Shown piece by piece: positions 10,033-21,973 of a stretch of DNA of 64,000 nt. Source of the stretch: Tetracentron sinense (taxonomy: Eukaryota; Streptophyta; Magnoliopsida; Trochodendrales; Trochodendraceae); the NCBI GenBank assembly GCA_015143295.1, contig CM026561.1, forward strand, positions 36,088,875-36,152,874, in the 5' to 3' direction. The notes beneath the pieces are model-generated. The model did no database searches. It had not been told where the DNA came from and saw nothing but the letters and a program-made list of their open reading frames with translations. Both the position numbers and the translations under genes were made by a program. Position 1 is the stretch's first letter, and every line of letters starts with the position of its first letter.

Positions 10033-10276
10033 GCACAATGAGGCATTACATTTTTTTTTTTGTAAAATAGAATGCAATTTATCAACTTTTGTTTCCCTTT
10101 GTATCTTACCAACTAATAAGGATTTCCATCTATTACGCAGATCTTTTTGTTATATATTAAGCAGTTGGTCTAATTGTAAGGCAATTCTTGAATTGTGTAG
10201 AGTCCATGAAAGCAAATGTCTATAATAGGTCCATTCAATGAGGCATTCCAATTAATAAATTTGTGATCTACATATG
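10033..10276 (+). repeat. Direct repeat, downstream copy, cut by an LTR retroelement
   Basis: Matches 8463-8697 from GAGGCATTACATTTTTTTTT to ATCTACATATG. Homology stops exactly where the gypsy LTR begins at 10277. The sequence that follows the upstream copy (towards the gene promoter) is therefore missing here. The retroelement inserted into this copy; whatever lay downstream is not visible in the window. Confidence 0.75.
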
Positions 10277-12655
10277 TGTAATGACCGGTATTTTTTAAAC
10301 TCTCGAAAACTACACCAATCATGTATTGACACATCTTAGTTAATAAAGTTTGACTATTGTTAAGTCTAAGGCTACAATGTGATTAATGCATATAAAAATA
10401 CCAGTCCCGAACTTCTAAAAAAGAAAAAAAAGAAGAATTACGGTTCCGATGCAAGAATCAATCGTCAAGATTAGCTGGCAAGTTTCACCGGGTAAAGTTA
10501 GGATTCTTATTGAAATATATATATATATATATATAACTATTATTGCGTTCCGATTTTATCAATAAATCGTAAGTGGTCTAATTGAGTGCATTAGTACTAA
10601 TCTGGGTTGATTAGGCGCGCCCGAGAAATTAAAGTCGGCATCCGGGTAAATAACCGTGGGGTCAAATACCTGCCCTCGCCCGCGTAGTACACCACGCGGG
10701 TTCATACCGTTCCGACTCGACGAGGCATAAAACGATTCGATGCGACAAAAAACGGCTTGACACGACTTAAGACTACTTGACGTGACATAAAAGAAAAAGT
10801 ACAAATCAAAGAAAAAAATAAATAAATAAAATAATTAATAAACAAATAGTTAAGAGAAGGGTGATGTCATCACCACCCCACCATCACACAATTTCGTGTG
10901 AGACTCACACACCTCTCTCCCTTTCTCTCCTTTCTTTCTATATAAAGACCCAAAGGGTCTCTCTCCCATTCGGTTTCACAACAGCACAGCCAAGAGAGAA
11001 AAGGGGACCAAGGAGACCTTGTTCAAGAAAGACCACCGAACCTAGCTAGGTGAGAATCTGTATTCTTCTACTCCATTTTTCATTACCTTGCAACTTTTTT
11101 TCATTCCCTTGCAACTTGAAATAAGGATCTATGGCATGATTTGGGTTTAAAAATACAAGAGTTTTCTGAAATACATACTCTATGGCTTGATTTGGGTTTG
11201 CTATGGCTTGATTTGGGTTTGAAACCATGAGATTTTATGGATTAAAATTCTGCAATTGCAAAATCTGAGTTGAACTCATTAGTTGGTATGTCTAGAGTCC
11301 AAAAATCAAGAGGGTTTTATGGGTTAAATTTTTGTAGTTTCAAATATGAGTTGGAACTCAATATTGGCATGTTTTGGTTGAAAACCAATAGGGTTTTATG
11401 AGCTAAAATTTTATGGGTTAGAAAAATCTGAGATGAACTATATGTTGAAATCCTTGGTTCTTGGGATAAATATTTTAAGGACCTGATTTGGGTTGGATTC
11501 ATGAAATATACTCAAACCTTAGTATTAGTAGAAAACTAGAAAATTAATATACATGTTGGAAAAAAAAAAAAAAACTTATGTCTAAATATGATAATAGGTG
11601 TTTAAGGAAAATATTTGGAAAAAGAAGAGGAGTTTTGATTGAGACTTGGCGGATTCCGATATACGTGGACATCACATAGGAGTGCCGAACCAAGGTAGAT
11701 ATGACTTCCCAAGTTAATGGTAGCATGATCATTTACTTTCAAAATGATGAATTTCAGATACATTGCATGTGATTGTGTGTTCTTTAAGTTACAGGAAACG
11801 ATAAATGTTTGAAATCACTGATTTGCTATGATCATTGTTCTATACTACTTAGGCATCTATATAAGTCTCATGCTCTTAAATTTCATAAAGAATATGTTCA
11901 CAAGCACGATATGAACACTAATAAGTATATGTGCACGAACTCGAAAGCATCACACAAGCACGAATAGAAATCGAGGTCACGAGGATGTTAGTGCCGGGGT
12001 ACTACATCTGGTTTTAAGAATCATACTGTTTACGATCAATACGAGGAACTAGTGTCTGGTTCATAAGTAGAGGGATAAGTAGGAAAAGAAAAACAAAGGC
12101 ACTAGTATCTGGTTTTAAGAATCTTCACACACACGTGTTGAATGAATTAATATGTATGTTTTTTGTATTTTCGCATCCTGTTCTCCTACATATGTTTATG
12201 TTTATCACAACTGGTATACTATAATGTTCATGATATTGTTAGCTAGGATCTTATGTCTATCGAGCCGCGTATGTGCTCAACCGATACGTTTGTGTCGGCA
12301 GGTTCAGAGTTCGAGACCGCTGTTGAACCCTGGATAGAAGAAGAATACTCGGAGGAACCGGAAGGTGAAGTCCAGGTGAAAGATGATCCATGGGACAAGT
12401 GGCCATATTATTAGCACTTAGACTTTTAAATCCCACGATCTGTAATTAAACTATTTTGGATGTTGAAACTCAGTAAGTAGACTTAGGGACTTGGTTCAAT
12501 GCTTTGGATGTTCAAGTTTCAATTGCAAGAACTTTTGGTGGAATGGATATATAAAAAAAAAAATTCTCAAATTAGTATGCCTTTTATGCTCGTAAGATAA
12601 GCAATGCCACGAGTCAAAGTCATAGTTGACTTAGATGGGATTTTGGGTCGTGACA
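10277..12655 (+). mobile_element. 5' LTR of a Tekay/Del-like Ty3/gypsy retrotransposon
   Basis: Starts TGTAATGACCGG and ends GGGTCGTGACA, giving TG..CA termini and a length of about 2.38 kb. The primer-binding site follows four bases after the end. A TATA box (TATATAAAG at 10939) sits in a pyrimidine-rich promoter-like block. An (AT)n tract lies near 10517-10538. Long LTRs with these termini fit the Tekay/Del group of chromoviruses. No matching 3' LTR is found in the window, so the element is broken. Small open frames inside are not genes. Confidence 0.75.
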
Positions 12656-12659
12656 GAGG

Positions 12660-12671
12660 TGGTATCAGAGC
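12660..12671 (+). other. Primer-binding site, initiator tRNA-Met type
   Basis: TGGTATCAGAGC, the complement of the 3' end of plant initiator tRNA-Met, lies immediately downstream of the LTR. It fixes the LTR/internal boundary and the plus-strand orientation of the element. Confidence 0.85.
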
Positions 12672-12933
12672 TAAGGCATTAGGTTTGCTAGGGCTCAACT
12701 TACGCTAGACAACGGGTGAGCAAAAGGCTTTAGGTTCGCTAGGGATAAGCTGACACTAGGAAACTTATCAGGAGCCTTGGCCTTAGGTTGAAATCATTTA
12801 TTATATTGAATTTAAAGTTGTCATTTACTCTGAGAATTGATGCTGAAAATATCTAAACTTAGAGTTAAACTTGTTTGGTCACGTCTATCCTTCGAGGAAC
12901 TTATAACTGTTTTTTATTCTCAAGATAATCATT

Positions 12934-14123
12934 ATGAGACGAGGTAACGGAGGACGTAGAAACCCAGGGATAGGTGCAGCAGAAACCTCTGAAAATAGTG
13001 GTACTACAGATCTGAGTCGGGTGATGGAAACCATTGCTGCCGCCATGACCCAGCAGGCAGAAGCCATGGCTTAGCAAACCGCTCTCCTTGCAGCCAGGCA
13101 GAACATTGCCACAGTGCACAAGACCCCAACAGGGATCAAAGCATTCCGTCATATGAGGCCTCTAATTTTCTATGGGAGTCCCGACCCAATTGCTGCGGAA
13201 GCTTGGATTCTGCAATTGGAAAAGATTTTCCAAGTTTTGAAATGCACTGAAGAATAAAGAGTGAATTGGGCTATGTTTATGCTAGAAGGAGAGGCAGAAC
13301 ATTGGTAGCTCGCAGACAAAGGGATGCAACTCGTGTTGGACAACCATGGACTTGGGAAGAATTTTTGGATGTATTCAACAAGAAATATTTCCCAGTGTTC
13401 GTGAAAGAGCAGAAGGAAGTTGAGTTTCTCACCCTGGAGCAGGGAAATATGACGGTGGTTCAATACGAAGCCAAGTTTGCTGAACTTTCTTGATTCGAGC
13501 CACATATGATAGCCACGGAAGGCATGCGTGCCAGGAAGTTCGAGAGAGGTCTTAGACCACATATTAAGGATAAGATAGCTATATTACGACTGCAGACCTA
13601 TGGTGAGGTAGTCGATAGAGCTCAAGTGGCGGAGAAGAGCTCGGAAGAATTTTTGAAGAGATGTGAGATGAGTCAGAAAGGAAGAATGGCTCGAATTCAG
13701 CCAAGCAGTATGGCACCACTTGAAAAGAGGTCTAGGACTATTCCACCTCCCGTCACCATACCGACTCAGTCATTTAGGCCTCAGCGGCGCCTACGGCCCC
13801 TCACTCAAATACTCAACCACCACAGCTTGTGCAGCCGACATCATCTGTGCTCATGTTTGAAGAATGTCCTCAGTGCGGTAGGAGGCATAAACTAGGCGAA
13901 TGTCGGACACTTATTGGAGGATTTTTTCATTGTGGAAAGCAAGGACACTAGATCAAAGATTGTCCAGTCTGCCATCTACAGCCACAGCCGCAGAAAGCAG
14001 GGCAATTGGTTAGACAGACCGTTCATCAGAGGCCTCTTCAGCAGCCTCAACAACCTCATCCGATGGCTTAGGGGAGAATTTTTGCCATATTTGAGCAAGA
14101 TGCTTAGGCATCAGATGATGTAG
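12934..14123 (+). pseudogene. Ty3/gypsy gag, disrupted
   Basis: The frame opens MRRGNGGRRNPG and soon meets a stop at 13071-13073. Capsid-type sequence follows in shifting frames: a FYGSPDP..AEAWI block near 13165-13215, TWEEFLDVFNKKYFP near 13350, and FERGLRPHIKDKI near 13540. A zinc-knuckle-like CPQCGRRHKLGEC lies near 13863, followed by a second knuckle FHCGKQGH with a stop. This order (capsid, then CCHC nucleocapsid) is that of a chromovirus gag. At least two stops and two frameshifts exclude a functional product. Confidence 0.75.
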
Positions 14124-14310
14124 TTCAAGGTACATCTTCCATTAAGATGACCTCGAATTTTGTGTTTTGATAATATAACTAAAGTGTCATGCTATTCTAT
14201 GATTATGCTGTTAGGTTCAGTATGTGATAACATGCAATAGAAATATGTTATATGATGGTATGATTGTGCACTTGAATAACACACTTAGTTGTGTATGAAA
14301 CACAGGCACA

Positions 14311-15693
14311 TTGCTGATAAATGAATGTCTTGCACGCGTATTGATCGACACGGGATCAACACATTCTTTTGTTACCTCTAGATTCGCCCAAGGTTTTCTT
14401 TTCGAACCGAGTCAACTTGATCAACAATTGTCCATTTCCACTCCCATCGGTAGTTCAGTTATCACAGATAAAGTATACCGCGCTAGTGTTGTCTGCATTG
14501 GACCATATGAGTTGTTGGCAGACTTGATTGTTTTCGATTTTCAAGATTTTGATGTGATCCTAGGAACGGATTGGCTTTCAGCTTATCATGGACAAATCGA
14601 TTGTTTTGAGAAGATTGTCCAATTCAAGCCAATTGGTGAAACTCCATTCTATTTTCGAGGATTGAAGAAGGACCTCGCTCGATTTGCAGCCTTAAGTATT
14701 TCAACTCCAGAAGTATTAGATCCTTCTACTATTCTGATGCTGAGCGAGTTTCCTGATGTATTTCCTGAGAATCTACCTGGCTTGCCGCCAGATAGGGAGA
14801 TTGAGTTTACAATAGACTTAGTTCGAGGAACCGCACCTATTTCGAAAGCACCCTATAGGATGGCTCCAACGGAACTAAAAGAATTGAAGGAGCAAATTCA
14901 AGAATTACTCGATAATGGATTTATCGGACCAAGTGTCTCACCATGGGGAGCTCCGGTTCTCTTCGTGAAGAAAAAAGATGGAGCAATGAGGATGTGTGTG
15001 GAATATTAGCAACTGAATAAGGTCACCATCAAGAATCGTTATCCATTGCCTCGGATAGATGATTTATTTGATCAGTTGCAAGGAGTAAAATTTTTCTCTA
15101 AGATTGATTTAAGGTCAGGTTATCACCAATTGAAGATTCGAGCAGAAGATGTTCCAAAGATAGCCTTTAGGACCAAATATAGGCATTACGAATTTTTAGT
15201 TATGCCGTTTGGTTTGACGAATGCCCCTGCTGCCTTCATGGATATGATGAACAAAGTTTTTAAGTCAGCCTTAGATCTATATGTGGTAGTGTTTGTGGAT
15301 GATATTTTGATCTATTCTAAGAGTCGAGAGGATCACGCAAGACATCTTCGGACTACTCTTTAGACATCACGAGAGCATAGACTTTACGCCAAGCTAAGCA
15401 AATGTGAATTTTGGCTAGAGAATGTGACATTTTTAGGCCATGTTGTTTCTGGGGAAGGAATTTCTGTAGACCCCTCTATGATTGAAGCAGTAGAAAATTG
15501 GAGTAGACCCAAGAGTGTCACAGAGATAAGAAGTTTCTTGGGCCTTACGGGCTATTATCGGAGATTTGTTAAAGGATTTTCAAAATTGGCAGCACCACTT
15601 ACTAAATTAACACAGAAGAATGCAAAGTTCTTGTGGAATGAGGACTGCGAGAAGAGTTTCTGTGAATTAAAGAAGTGCCTCACTACAAGCTTA
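14311..15693 (+). pseudogene. Ty3/gypsy protease and reverse transcriptase, disrupted
   Basis: The aspartic protease signature DTGSTHSFV starts at 14347. The RT follows: a PPDREIEF block near 14790, [16 protein letters not shown] near 14937, [14 protein letters not shown] near 15099, [12 protein letters not shown] near 15202, and the catalytic FVDD at 15292-15303. In-frame stops at 15007-15009 and 15361-15363 break it. After the thumb region ([15 protein letters not shown]) the sequence runs to KKCLTT and stops matching this lineage; the RNase H domain is absent. The sequence reads like the Tekay/Del lineage. The product would be inactive. Confidence 0.8.
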
Positions 15694-17097
15694 CATTTTC
15701 ACGTCAAGCATAAATTGGGCATACAAAATCAAGGGGCTGATGCATTGAGCCGAAGACATTCCTTGCTTATCACCATGCATGTGAAGGCATTGGGTTTTGA
15801 AGTTCTAAAAGAGCTCTACAAAGATGATGCATATTTTGGTAAATTTTGGAAAAGAATGTTCCAATGGTCCTTATCATCACTACTTGATGCATGATGGCTT
15901 TGTCTTTAAAAACACTCGTTTGTGTATTTCCGAATGCTCATTACGGGAAGCTATTATCTTAGATGCCCATAGTGGTGGGCTTGGAGGTCACTTTGGAAGA
16001 GACAAAACTCTTGCTCTTGTGGAGGAAAATTTTTATTGGCCTAGAATGGTGAGGGATGTTGCACGCCATGTGGAGCGATGTAGAACTTGTCACCTTACTA
16101 AAAGTCATGCCCAAAACACCGGGTTATACACTCCATTACCTATACCAAAGGGGCCTTGGGAAGATGTGAGTTTAGACTTTGTTGTTGACTTGCCCCGGAC
16201 TCAAAGAAACAGAGACTCTATCATGGTGGTTGTTGATCAGTTCTCTAAAATGGCACATTTTGTGCCATGTAACAAGACCTTGGACGCATCTCATGTAGTT
16301 GATATTTATTTCCGAGAAATTGTTAAGCTCCATGGCATTCCAAAGACCATGACATCAGATCGTGACTCCACACTTTGGCAAAAGCTTGCCACTACTCTAC
16401 AATTCAGCTCTTCACATCACCCACAAACAGATGGTTAAACCGAGGCTGTCAACCGGAGTTTGGGAAGCCTCTTGAGAAGTTTAGTTGGCAGCAACATTCG
16501 TCAATATGTTGGCTCAAGCTGAATTTGCATACAACCGGTCCACTAGCCAAACCACCGGTACTAGTCCCTTTGAAGTGGTCTATGGGCAGAATCCCATTAG
16601 CCCATTAGACTTGGCCCCACTTCCTACTACTCATCATTTTAGTGGAGATGCTGAAGAACGAGCCAAATACATCCAGAAATTGCATGAGCAAGTACGTGCC
16701 CGCATCATCAAGCAAAATGAGAAGTACTGAAACAAAGCCAACAAACATAGAAAACCCGCTGCATTCAAGGAAGGAGACTTGGTATGGATTCACCTTCGCA
16801 AGGAGTGCTTTCCACCTGGACATCATGGTAAACTTAAGCGCCCGAGCTGATGGCCCTTTCAAAGTTCTCCAATGCATTGGTGAAAATGCTTACAAGATTG
16901 AGCTTCCAGGAGATTATGGTGTTTCAGCAACTTTTAATGTGACAGATCTTTCTCTCTACCATAATGAAGAAAGCAATTTGGACTCGAGGGCAAGTCCTCA
17001 CCAACCAGGGGAGAATGATACCGGAAAATACAAGGCTAAGGCACCAATGGGCCAGCCCAACAAAAGCAAGAGCAGCCCACTAGGCCCTTTATTTTGA
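15694..17097 (+). pseudogene. Ty3/gypsy integrase (second lineage), disrupted
   Basis: From about 15694 the sequence continues as [12 protein letters not shown], followed by an HHCC zinc-binding domain (HSGGLGGHFG..CRTC) and an integrase core: LDFVVDLPRTQRNRDS with its Asp, then TSDRD near 16356. Between TSDRD and the LATTLQFSSSHHPQTDG segment a short piece is missing, and a stop follows at 16436-16438. The C-terminal part continues in other frames, ending with ENAYKIELPGDYG. This integrase type (PWEDVS..QFSKMAHFVPC) differs from that expected for the upstream RT. It could be a recombinant or a nested 3' half of another element. Confidence 0.7.
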
Positions 17098-17565
17098 AAG
17101 CCCGTTCTACCAGATTTTTGGGCTCTTTTTGAATGCTGGAATTTTCAGTTTAGAGGCCCTTTTAAACCCCTTTTTAAGTTTCCAAAGCCTTTTTAATTTT
17201 AGTCAAATGACTCCTAATTTTCTTACCTCTTCTTGCTTGGAAATAGCATTGTCTACCAAGAAAATGTTAGTTACCTTGGAACTTTATGGCTGGAGGGTTG
17301 TTCCAAGCCTATATAAACTCTAATCCTTGTAAAAGATTTTGAGAATTTGAATGAAAGTTTCAGCCTTTGGCTTTTTACTAAGAAGTTCTTCTTAGTTTCT
17401 TTTGCTCTTATCCATTTGGTAGATTTCATAGGGTGGCGAGCTGAATTACCTCTTATCCCTTGGTGGATTCCAACGAGTGGCGAGTGCGTATTTGAGTTTC
17501 ACTTGTGTTACCTCCTCAATTCTTCATTTTTTCGGTGTCATTTGAGTTATGCTAATTAAGAAGGA
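17098..17565 (+). mobile_element. Probable 3' untranslated/LTR region of the integrase-bearing element
   Basis: Follows the integrase remnant directly. It contains a TATA box (CCTATATAAACTC at 17309) and a tail with a repeated GTGGCGAG word (near 17433 and 17477), as in promoter and R regions of plant gypsy LTRs. It does not resemble the 5' LTR at 10277-12655, which supports a lineage switch. The LTR limits are not resolved. Confidence 0.4.
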
Positions 17566-18378
17566 ATGAGAAGGGATTTCTATCCTAGGGGTCGAACTCT
17601 TGATTGGGTTGCCTACATACCCAGCTAAGTGGGATCAGACTGGTGTAGTTCTCCTCGAGGGATTGTCATAGTTTAGACTCGTTGCAGAGTTTAGGTAGTT
17701 TAGGCTCGTTTTAGAGGGTGGTAGTCTAGGCTCATTTCGGAGCACGGGTTGATTGATTGATTTGGTATTTTGATTTTATCATTTTTTGGATTTTTAATTA
17801 TTTGAATGTTTTTTTGTCGTTTTAATAGTTTAGGCTCATGTGCTGACCATAAGGGGGAGCATGTAAGCTCGCTAAGGTTATGTATTTTTTGGAGTTTTCT
17901 GCATATTTGAATGTTTTTGTCTTTTTATCTTTATTGGGGTAGTTTAGGCTCATTTCGAAGTGACGAAAGTTTAGGCTCTTTCCAGGGCATTCCCTAAGCA
18001 GTTTAGGCTCGTGCAAGTATAGAGCTTAGTGACTTAGTCTAACCTTTGTTTGGAAATAGTATTCTAGATTTAATCTAATTCACAAAGGATTATCCTAGTT
18101 CTGGATTTTAACTTAAAAAAATTGACCTAAAACAATCCTAAATTTCAGAAAAAATCTAAGCTAAGATTGGGATCTCAAAACCAACCTAGAGATTAACTAA
18201 GCTAACTCAAAACGCTAAATTTTATCTTAACATAAAAGATAAAACTATACCTAAAAACAGTTTTAACTAGCTAAAGAAACCTTAAAGATCAAATCTTAAA
18301 CTATTATCTAACTAGAGTAGACCAAAACTAACCTAGAGATTAACTAAGCTACCTTAGAAAACAGTGAAATTACCCCTT
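17566..18378. repeat. LTR-like sequence with a recurring GTTTAGGCTC word
   Basis: Opens with GGGTTGCCTACATACCCA..GTGTAGTTCTC, a block shared in diverged form with the large LTR family at 25.68, 48.26 and 62.64 kb. The word AGTTTAGGCTC or close variants then occurs about seven times between 17670 and 18015. Further on, ACCTAGAGATTAACTAAGCTA is repeated at about 18183 and 18332. Probably an LTR fragment; no coding content. Confidence 0.4.
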
Positions 18379-18384
18379 ATGTAT

Positions 18385-18880
18385 GAATCAAGACCTAGGG
18401 GGGGTGAAGAGTTTTTCGTAACGTCTATCTACCAATTTTAATTTTATCAAATTAAAGTGTAGAAAAGATAAACAAATAAACAAACCACAACACCGAGATT
18501 TTTACGTGGAAAACCACGGGATCTAGTCCTGCAAATGAGATTTAACTAAGAGCAAAAACAACAAATTCTTACAAGACGTGGATTGTATCCAACTGGACTC
18601 GACACAACGATCCTCAGTCTCCAATCATCAACACCTCCATAAGCAACAAGCACTTGCAAGCAACGTAATCAAATGCAATAGATTGTGCTCTTCTAAGAAC
18701 TCTGCAACCACGATCTCTCAAGCAATCTTCACTAATGACAGGGTGCCAATCATGTTTATATTCACACAGGAGTTGAGGGATTTAATTCAGTTTAAACACA
18801 CACCTAGAGTGATCTCATTAACAGTGAGAATCAATAATGCAAGTGTAGAGACCCAAATCTTACTTGTTTTGTAATTTGTC
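18385..18880 (-). mobile_element. Probable copia-type LTR fragment, minus strand
   Basis: The plus strand begins TCAAGACCTAGGGGGGGTGAA, the reverse of the CCCCCCTAGGTCTTGA terminus seen in Sirevirus-like LTRs, and continues with TTTTTACGTGGAAAACCACGG. Homologous-looking ends are present in the solo LTR at 19061-20509. Boundaries are not resolved and no coding sequence is present. Confidence 0.4.
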
Positions 18881-19060
18881 CACTTTGAATTATAGCATTG
18901 AATTTGGTGTAAAAAAAAAATACTATTTTAATGTTTCTTTATGTTAATAAATATGTTTTGAAATAGCTAAGTGTAAAAGGGGGTTAAAACTAACAAAACC
19001 AAGCAAAAACAAGGTCCATTGGTCGATCCCTATGACCACTGATCGACGCCTAGTGCAAAT

Positions 19061-20509
19061 TATTAGCTTTTAGGTTTCTACCTAAAGCCTCCATCTTGAT
19101 TTTGATGATAACACAATAATGAAAAGATATTTGTGTTACTAATGTCTCTATGAGTTTAAGTAAACTTCGGTTAATCAAGAGCATTAGCAAGTCATTCAAT
19201 GGAAAAAACATAAAAAGACCATCTATGAAGAAGATTCATCAAGCAAGTCAAAGCCAAGCAATTAGATCACTTTGAAGTCAAATTGAAGATCCAAGTCATG
19301 AAGATGAAGTTCTCATTCCACTCAAATCCAAATGAAGAACTCTTGAAGGATCTTGAAGCTAAAGCCAAATTAGATCTAAGATGAAGATCAAGACTCAAGA
19401 AGGTTCAATGTTTATTTTTAGAGTCTAGAGTGACTTTTGTAAGAAGTCCTCAAAGGTTGGTCGGTTGAAATGCTCAATTACTTAGATTGACCTTAGGTAT
19501 CTTAAGACCATTTTTGAATACCATCTAAGGACCTAAAACATGATAAGAATCATGATAAAGATAAAGGAAAGGACCAAGGAAATCATGCCCATCAATTCGG
19601 TCTAGAAAAGATGAGTTCTCTGCAAAAATATAGAGGACTCGTCGACGAGTGCAAGAGACTCGTCGATGAGTGGAGTAACAGAAAGCTTTTCAACTTTCTT
19701 TCTTCGGACTCGTCGACGACTGAGAAGAACTCGTCGACGAGTGCTTGTGGAAAACATCCAACGACTAGTTCGATTCCTTTGAAGCCTCCAACGGTCATAT
19801 TTTTGTAAGAGCTATAAATAGGAATGATTTGTAAATGAAAAAACAACTCCAATATTTCCAATCTCTCAAATCATTCACTCAAAGCTTAGATTGCCAAATC
19901 TATTGAGTTTACCCTAGAAATCCCAAAACTGAGTTCTTGAGCTATTCAACTCCAATCTTTGAGAGATTTCAAGTGAGAAAAGAAAGACTAATCAACTCGT
20001 GTAAGGAGCCTTCGAAGTCTGTAAAACCACTTACCTCAAGTATGTTCAAAATCAAGAGGTCCGAGGGACTCTTGTCCGTGAAGCCGAGAGCTTTGTAAGA
20101 GATGGTATCCCAACCTGCAAGGGAGTGTAAAGGTCTGGCCTCTACCCGGAAAGGGGGCTAATTCTAAGGAGGATTATTCTTTAGCAAGGTTAGGACTCGC
20201 CCATAAGTAGTCTAATCGATTTGGAATAAATTGTGGTGAATCATTCAAGCCGCAGAGCTTAAGGCGAGGACGTAGGCGGGAATTGCCGAACCTCGTGAAC
20301 AAATATTGTGTGTCAAGTGTTTGCATTTCTCTCTCCCTATCTCTTTACTTCATTATCTTGCATTACTTTACATTGGTTGGTAGGATTGCTTAATTTCTAA
20401 TTTCTTTTAACTTGTAAAAGTTGAAATTCCGCTTAAGGAAGTAGGAATAATTTTTTGTTTGCCATTGATCCTAATCACCCCCCCTTTAGGGTCCATACCT
20501 TGGGCAACA
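19061..20509 (+). mobile_element. Solo LTR of a Sirevirus-like copia element, TSD CAAAT
   Basis: About 1.45 kb flanked by the exact 5-mer CAAAT (19056-19060, 20510-20514). The start TATTAGCTTTTAGG shows TA in place of TG, which a single G-to-A change explains. The end is CACCCCCCCTTTAGG..GGGCAACA. Early in the LTR is TTTTGATGATAACA, as in SIRE-type LTRs. A cluster of CTCGTCGACGAG palindromes lies at about 19635-19742. No internal region adjoins, so this is a solo LTR left by recombination. Confidence 0.75.
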
Positions 20510-20529
20510 CAAATAAGCATAAAAAAATG

Positions 20530-20975
20530 TGTGAGCTTTTTGGGCAGAGAGTTCGACATCAGCCGGTCGACCCCCAGGTCACGGGTCAACCGCCCGAATG
20601 CGTGGGTCGACCCCTAGGCCACCAGTCGACCACCCCTCATCACCAGTTGACCGCCCCACTTACTGATTTCCCTTGAATTCTTTCTAAATCCAAAATTTCA
20701 TGAATTCTAATTAAAGGGGAATTCTAAAATATTATAAATAGGCATTAACTCGTGGGTTTAGGGTTTCTAAACATTCTTATTGTTCTTAATGAGGAAGAGG
20801 AGAACCTAGTGTTTTTGAGAGGGCTTTCGTTCGGAGAAGAAGGAAAGCTTAGATCAAAATCAAAGGTCTTTTGCAAGCTTGTGATCACAGGGAAACAATC
20901 AAGGAGAGATGGTAGCCTGATTTTATGTGTTTTATGGTCACTGCTCCAGTTATGTTGCTAAGACTAGATCCATTC
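20530..20975 (+). repeat. LTR-like fragment with GTCGACC repeats and TATA box
   Basis: GGTCGACCCCCAGG, GGGTCAACC, GGGTCGACCCCTAGG and AGTCGACC recur within 20550-20650. A TATAAATAGG box follows near 20735, then a leader-like stretch. The layout resembles the GTCGAC-bearing LTRs elsewhere in the window. Ends are unknown. Confidence 0.35.
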
Positions 20976-21535
20976 TCGATGGTATTAGGCTTTACCAATC
21001 TTTTGGGTTTATGTAGATCGAGGTAGAATCTGACTCTGAAGCTATTGTGGATGGCTGGAATGGTATTTGTCATCATTCTCAGTCTATGTGGTATTGGAAT
21101 TAAAAAAAATTAACAAAGTCAAGAGCATATGTTCCTCTATTGCTCACATTTTCAGGGAAGCTAATCAGATAGCGGATTTTCTAGCAAATAACGGTTGTGA
21201 TCTTCATAATTTAGATTCCCTAGTCAGGAAAGCCCTCCTCACCTAAGAGCTCTTCTTTTCCTTTATGAAGCCTCTGGGAAATATTAGATTGACTTAATTT
21301 GGTTTATGTTTTGTCTTTGTTGAGTTTGTTGTGTTGTATTGGGTTGAGAGTTTTTAATTCCCCTTATCCTTTTTTGTCTTTTTAGGGTTTCAGTTTTATG
21401 TCCCCCCCCCGTTTTTTGTGTGTCTTTGTAGGGGTAGGGTTTTATGTCCCCCCATTTTCTTTTTTATTAATAAACAGGTAGGGGTCTGCCAAACCCTCCA
21501 CTCCCTTTCAGTGGTTTTTTTTTTTTTTTAAGTTT
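20976..21535 (+). mobile_element. LINE (L1-type) 3' end with RNase H-like remnant
   Basis: Reading frames with several breaks give an RNase H-like segment: EVESDSEAIVDGW near 21017, then AHIFREANQIADFLANNGC near 21146. This is the motif pair that ends the ORF of many plant LINEs. A 3' untranslated tail follows with TTATGTCCCCCC and TTATTAATAAACAGGTAGG. The same tail words occur at 35885-35990, so both are pieces of one LINE family. Heavily decayed. Confidence 0.55.
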
Positions 21536-21973
21536 TGCTATGATTATTGATGTATGATGATTCGATTATGATTACGTATGTGTGATTAACAAAGGGAAAT
21601 GGATTGATGTTCTAGAGTATGTATGATTGAATGTGAAGGAAGGGATGTATGCCGGAGATTGTTGAATGATTGTATGCTTGATGCATGATTTCTGAATTTT
21701 GTGCAATTAAGTATTTTAAGGTTACTATCTTCATATATGTACCACTTAAAAATCAATGTATGATGAATGACCTATTGACTTGATGTTGAAGGACCATGCT
21801 TATACATGTTTTAAATTACCAACCATGATGAGAATAATATACCATGATCTTGAGGTATGATGTACTATTTTCATGTTGTGATATATGCTCGGTTAAAGGA
21901 GCCTTGGATTAGGAAATTGGTTGTAGATTATGGTCTCAATTGGTTAGGATTTTTTATTGTGGTGGAATGGGCT
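21536..21973 (+). mobile_element. Tekay-like LTR fragment, left part
   Basis: TATGATTATTGATGTATGATGATTCG-type sequence, rich in TGTATGA words, as in the middle of chromovirus LTRs. It is cut by the CACTA element beginning at 21974 and resumes at 28484, where the fragment shares words with the 5' LTR at 10277-12655. Confidence 0.4.

Noticed and set aside
10559-10804. 81-codon minus-strand frame
   Set aside because: Lies within the gypsy 5' LTR and has no recognisable protein features.
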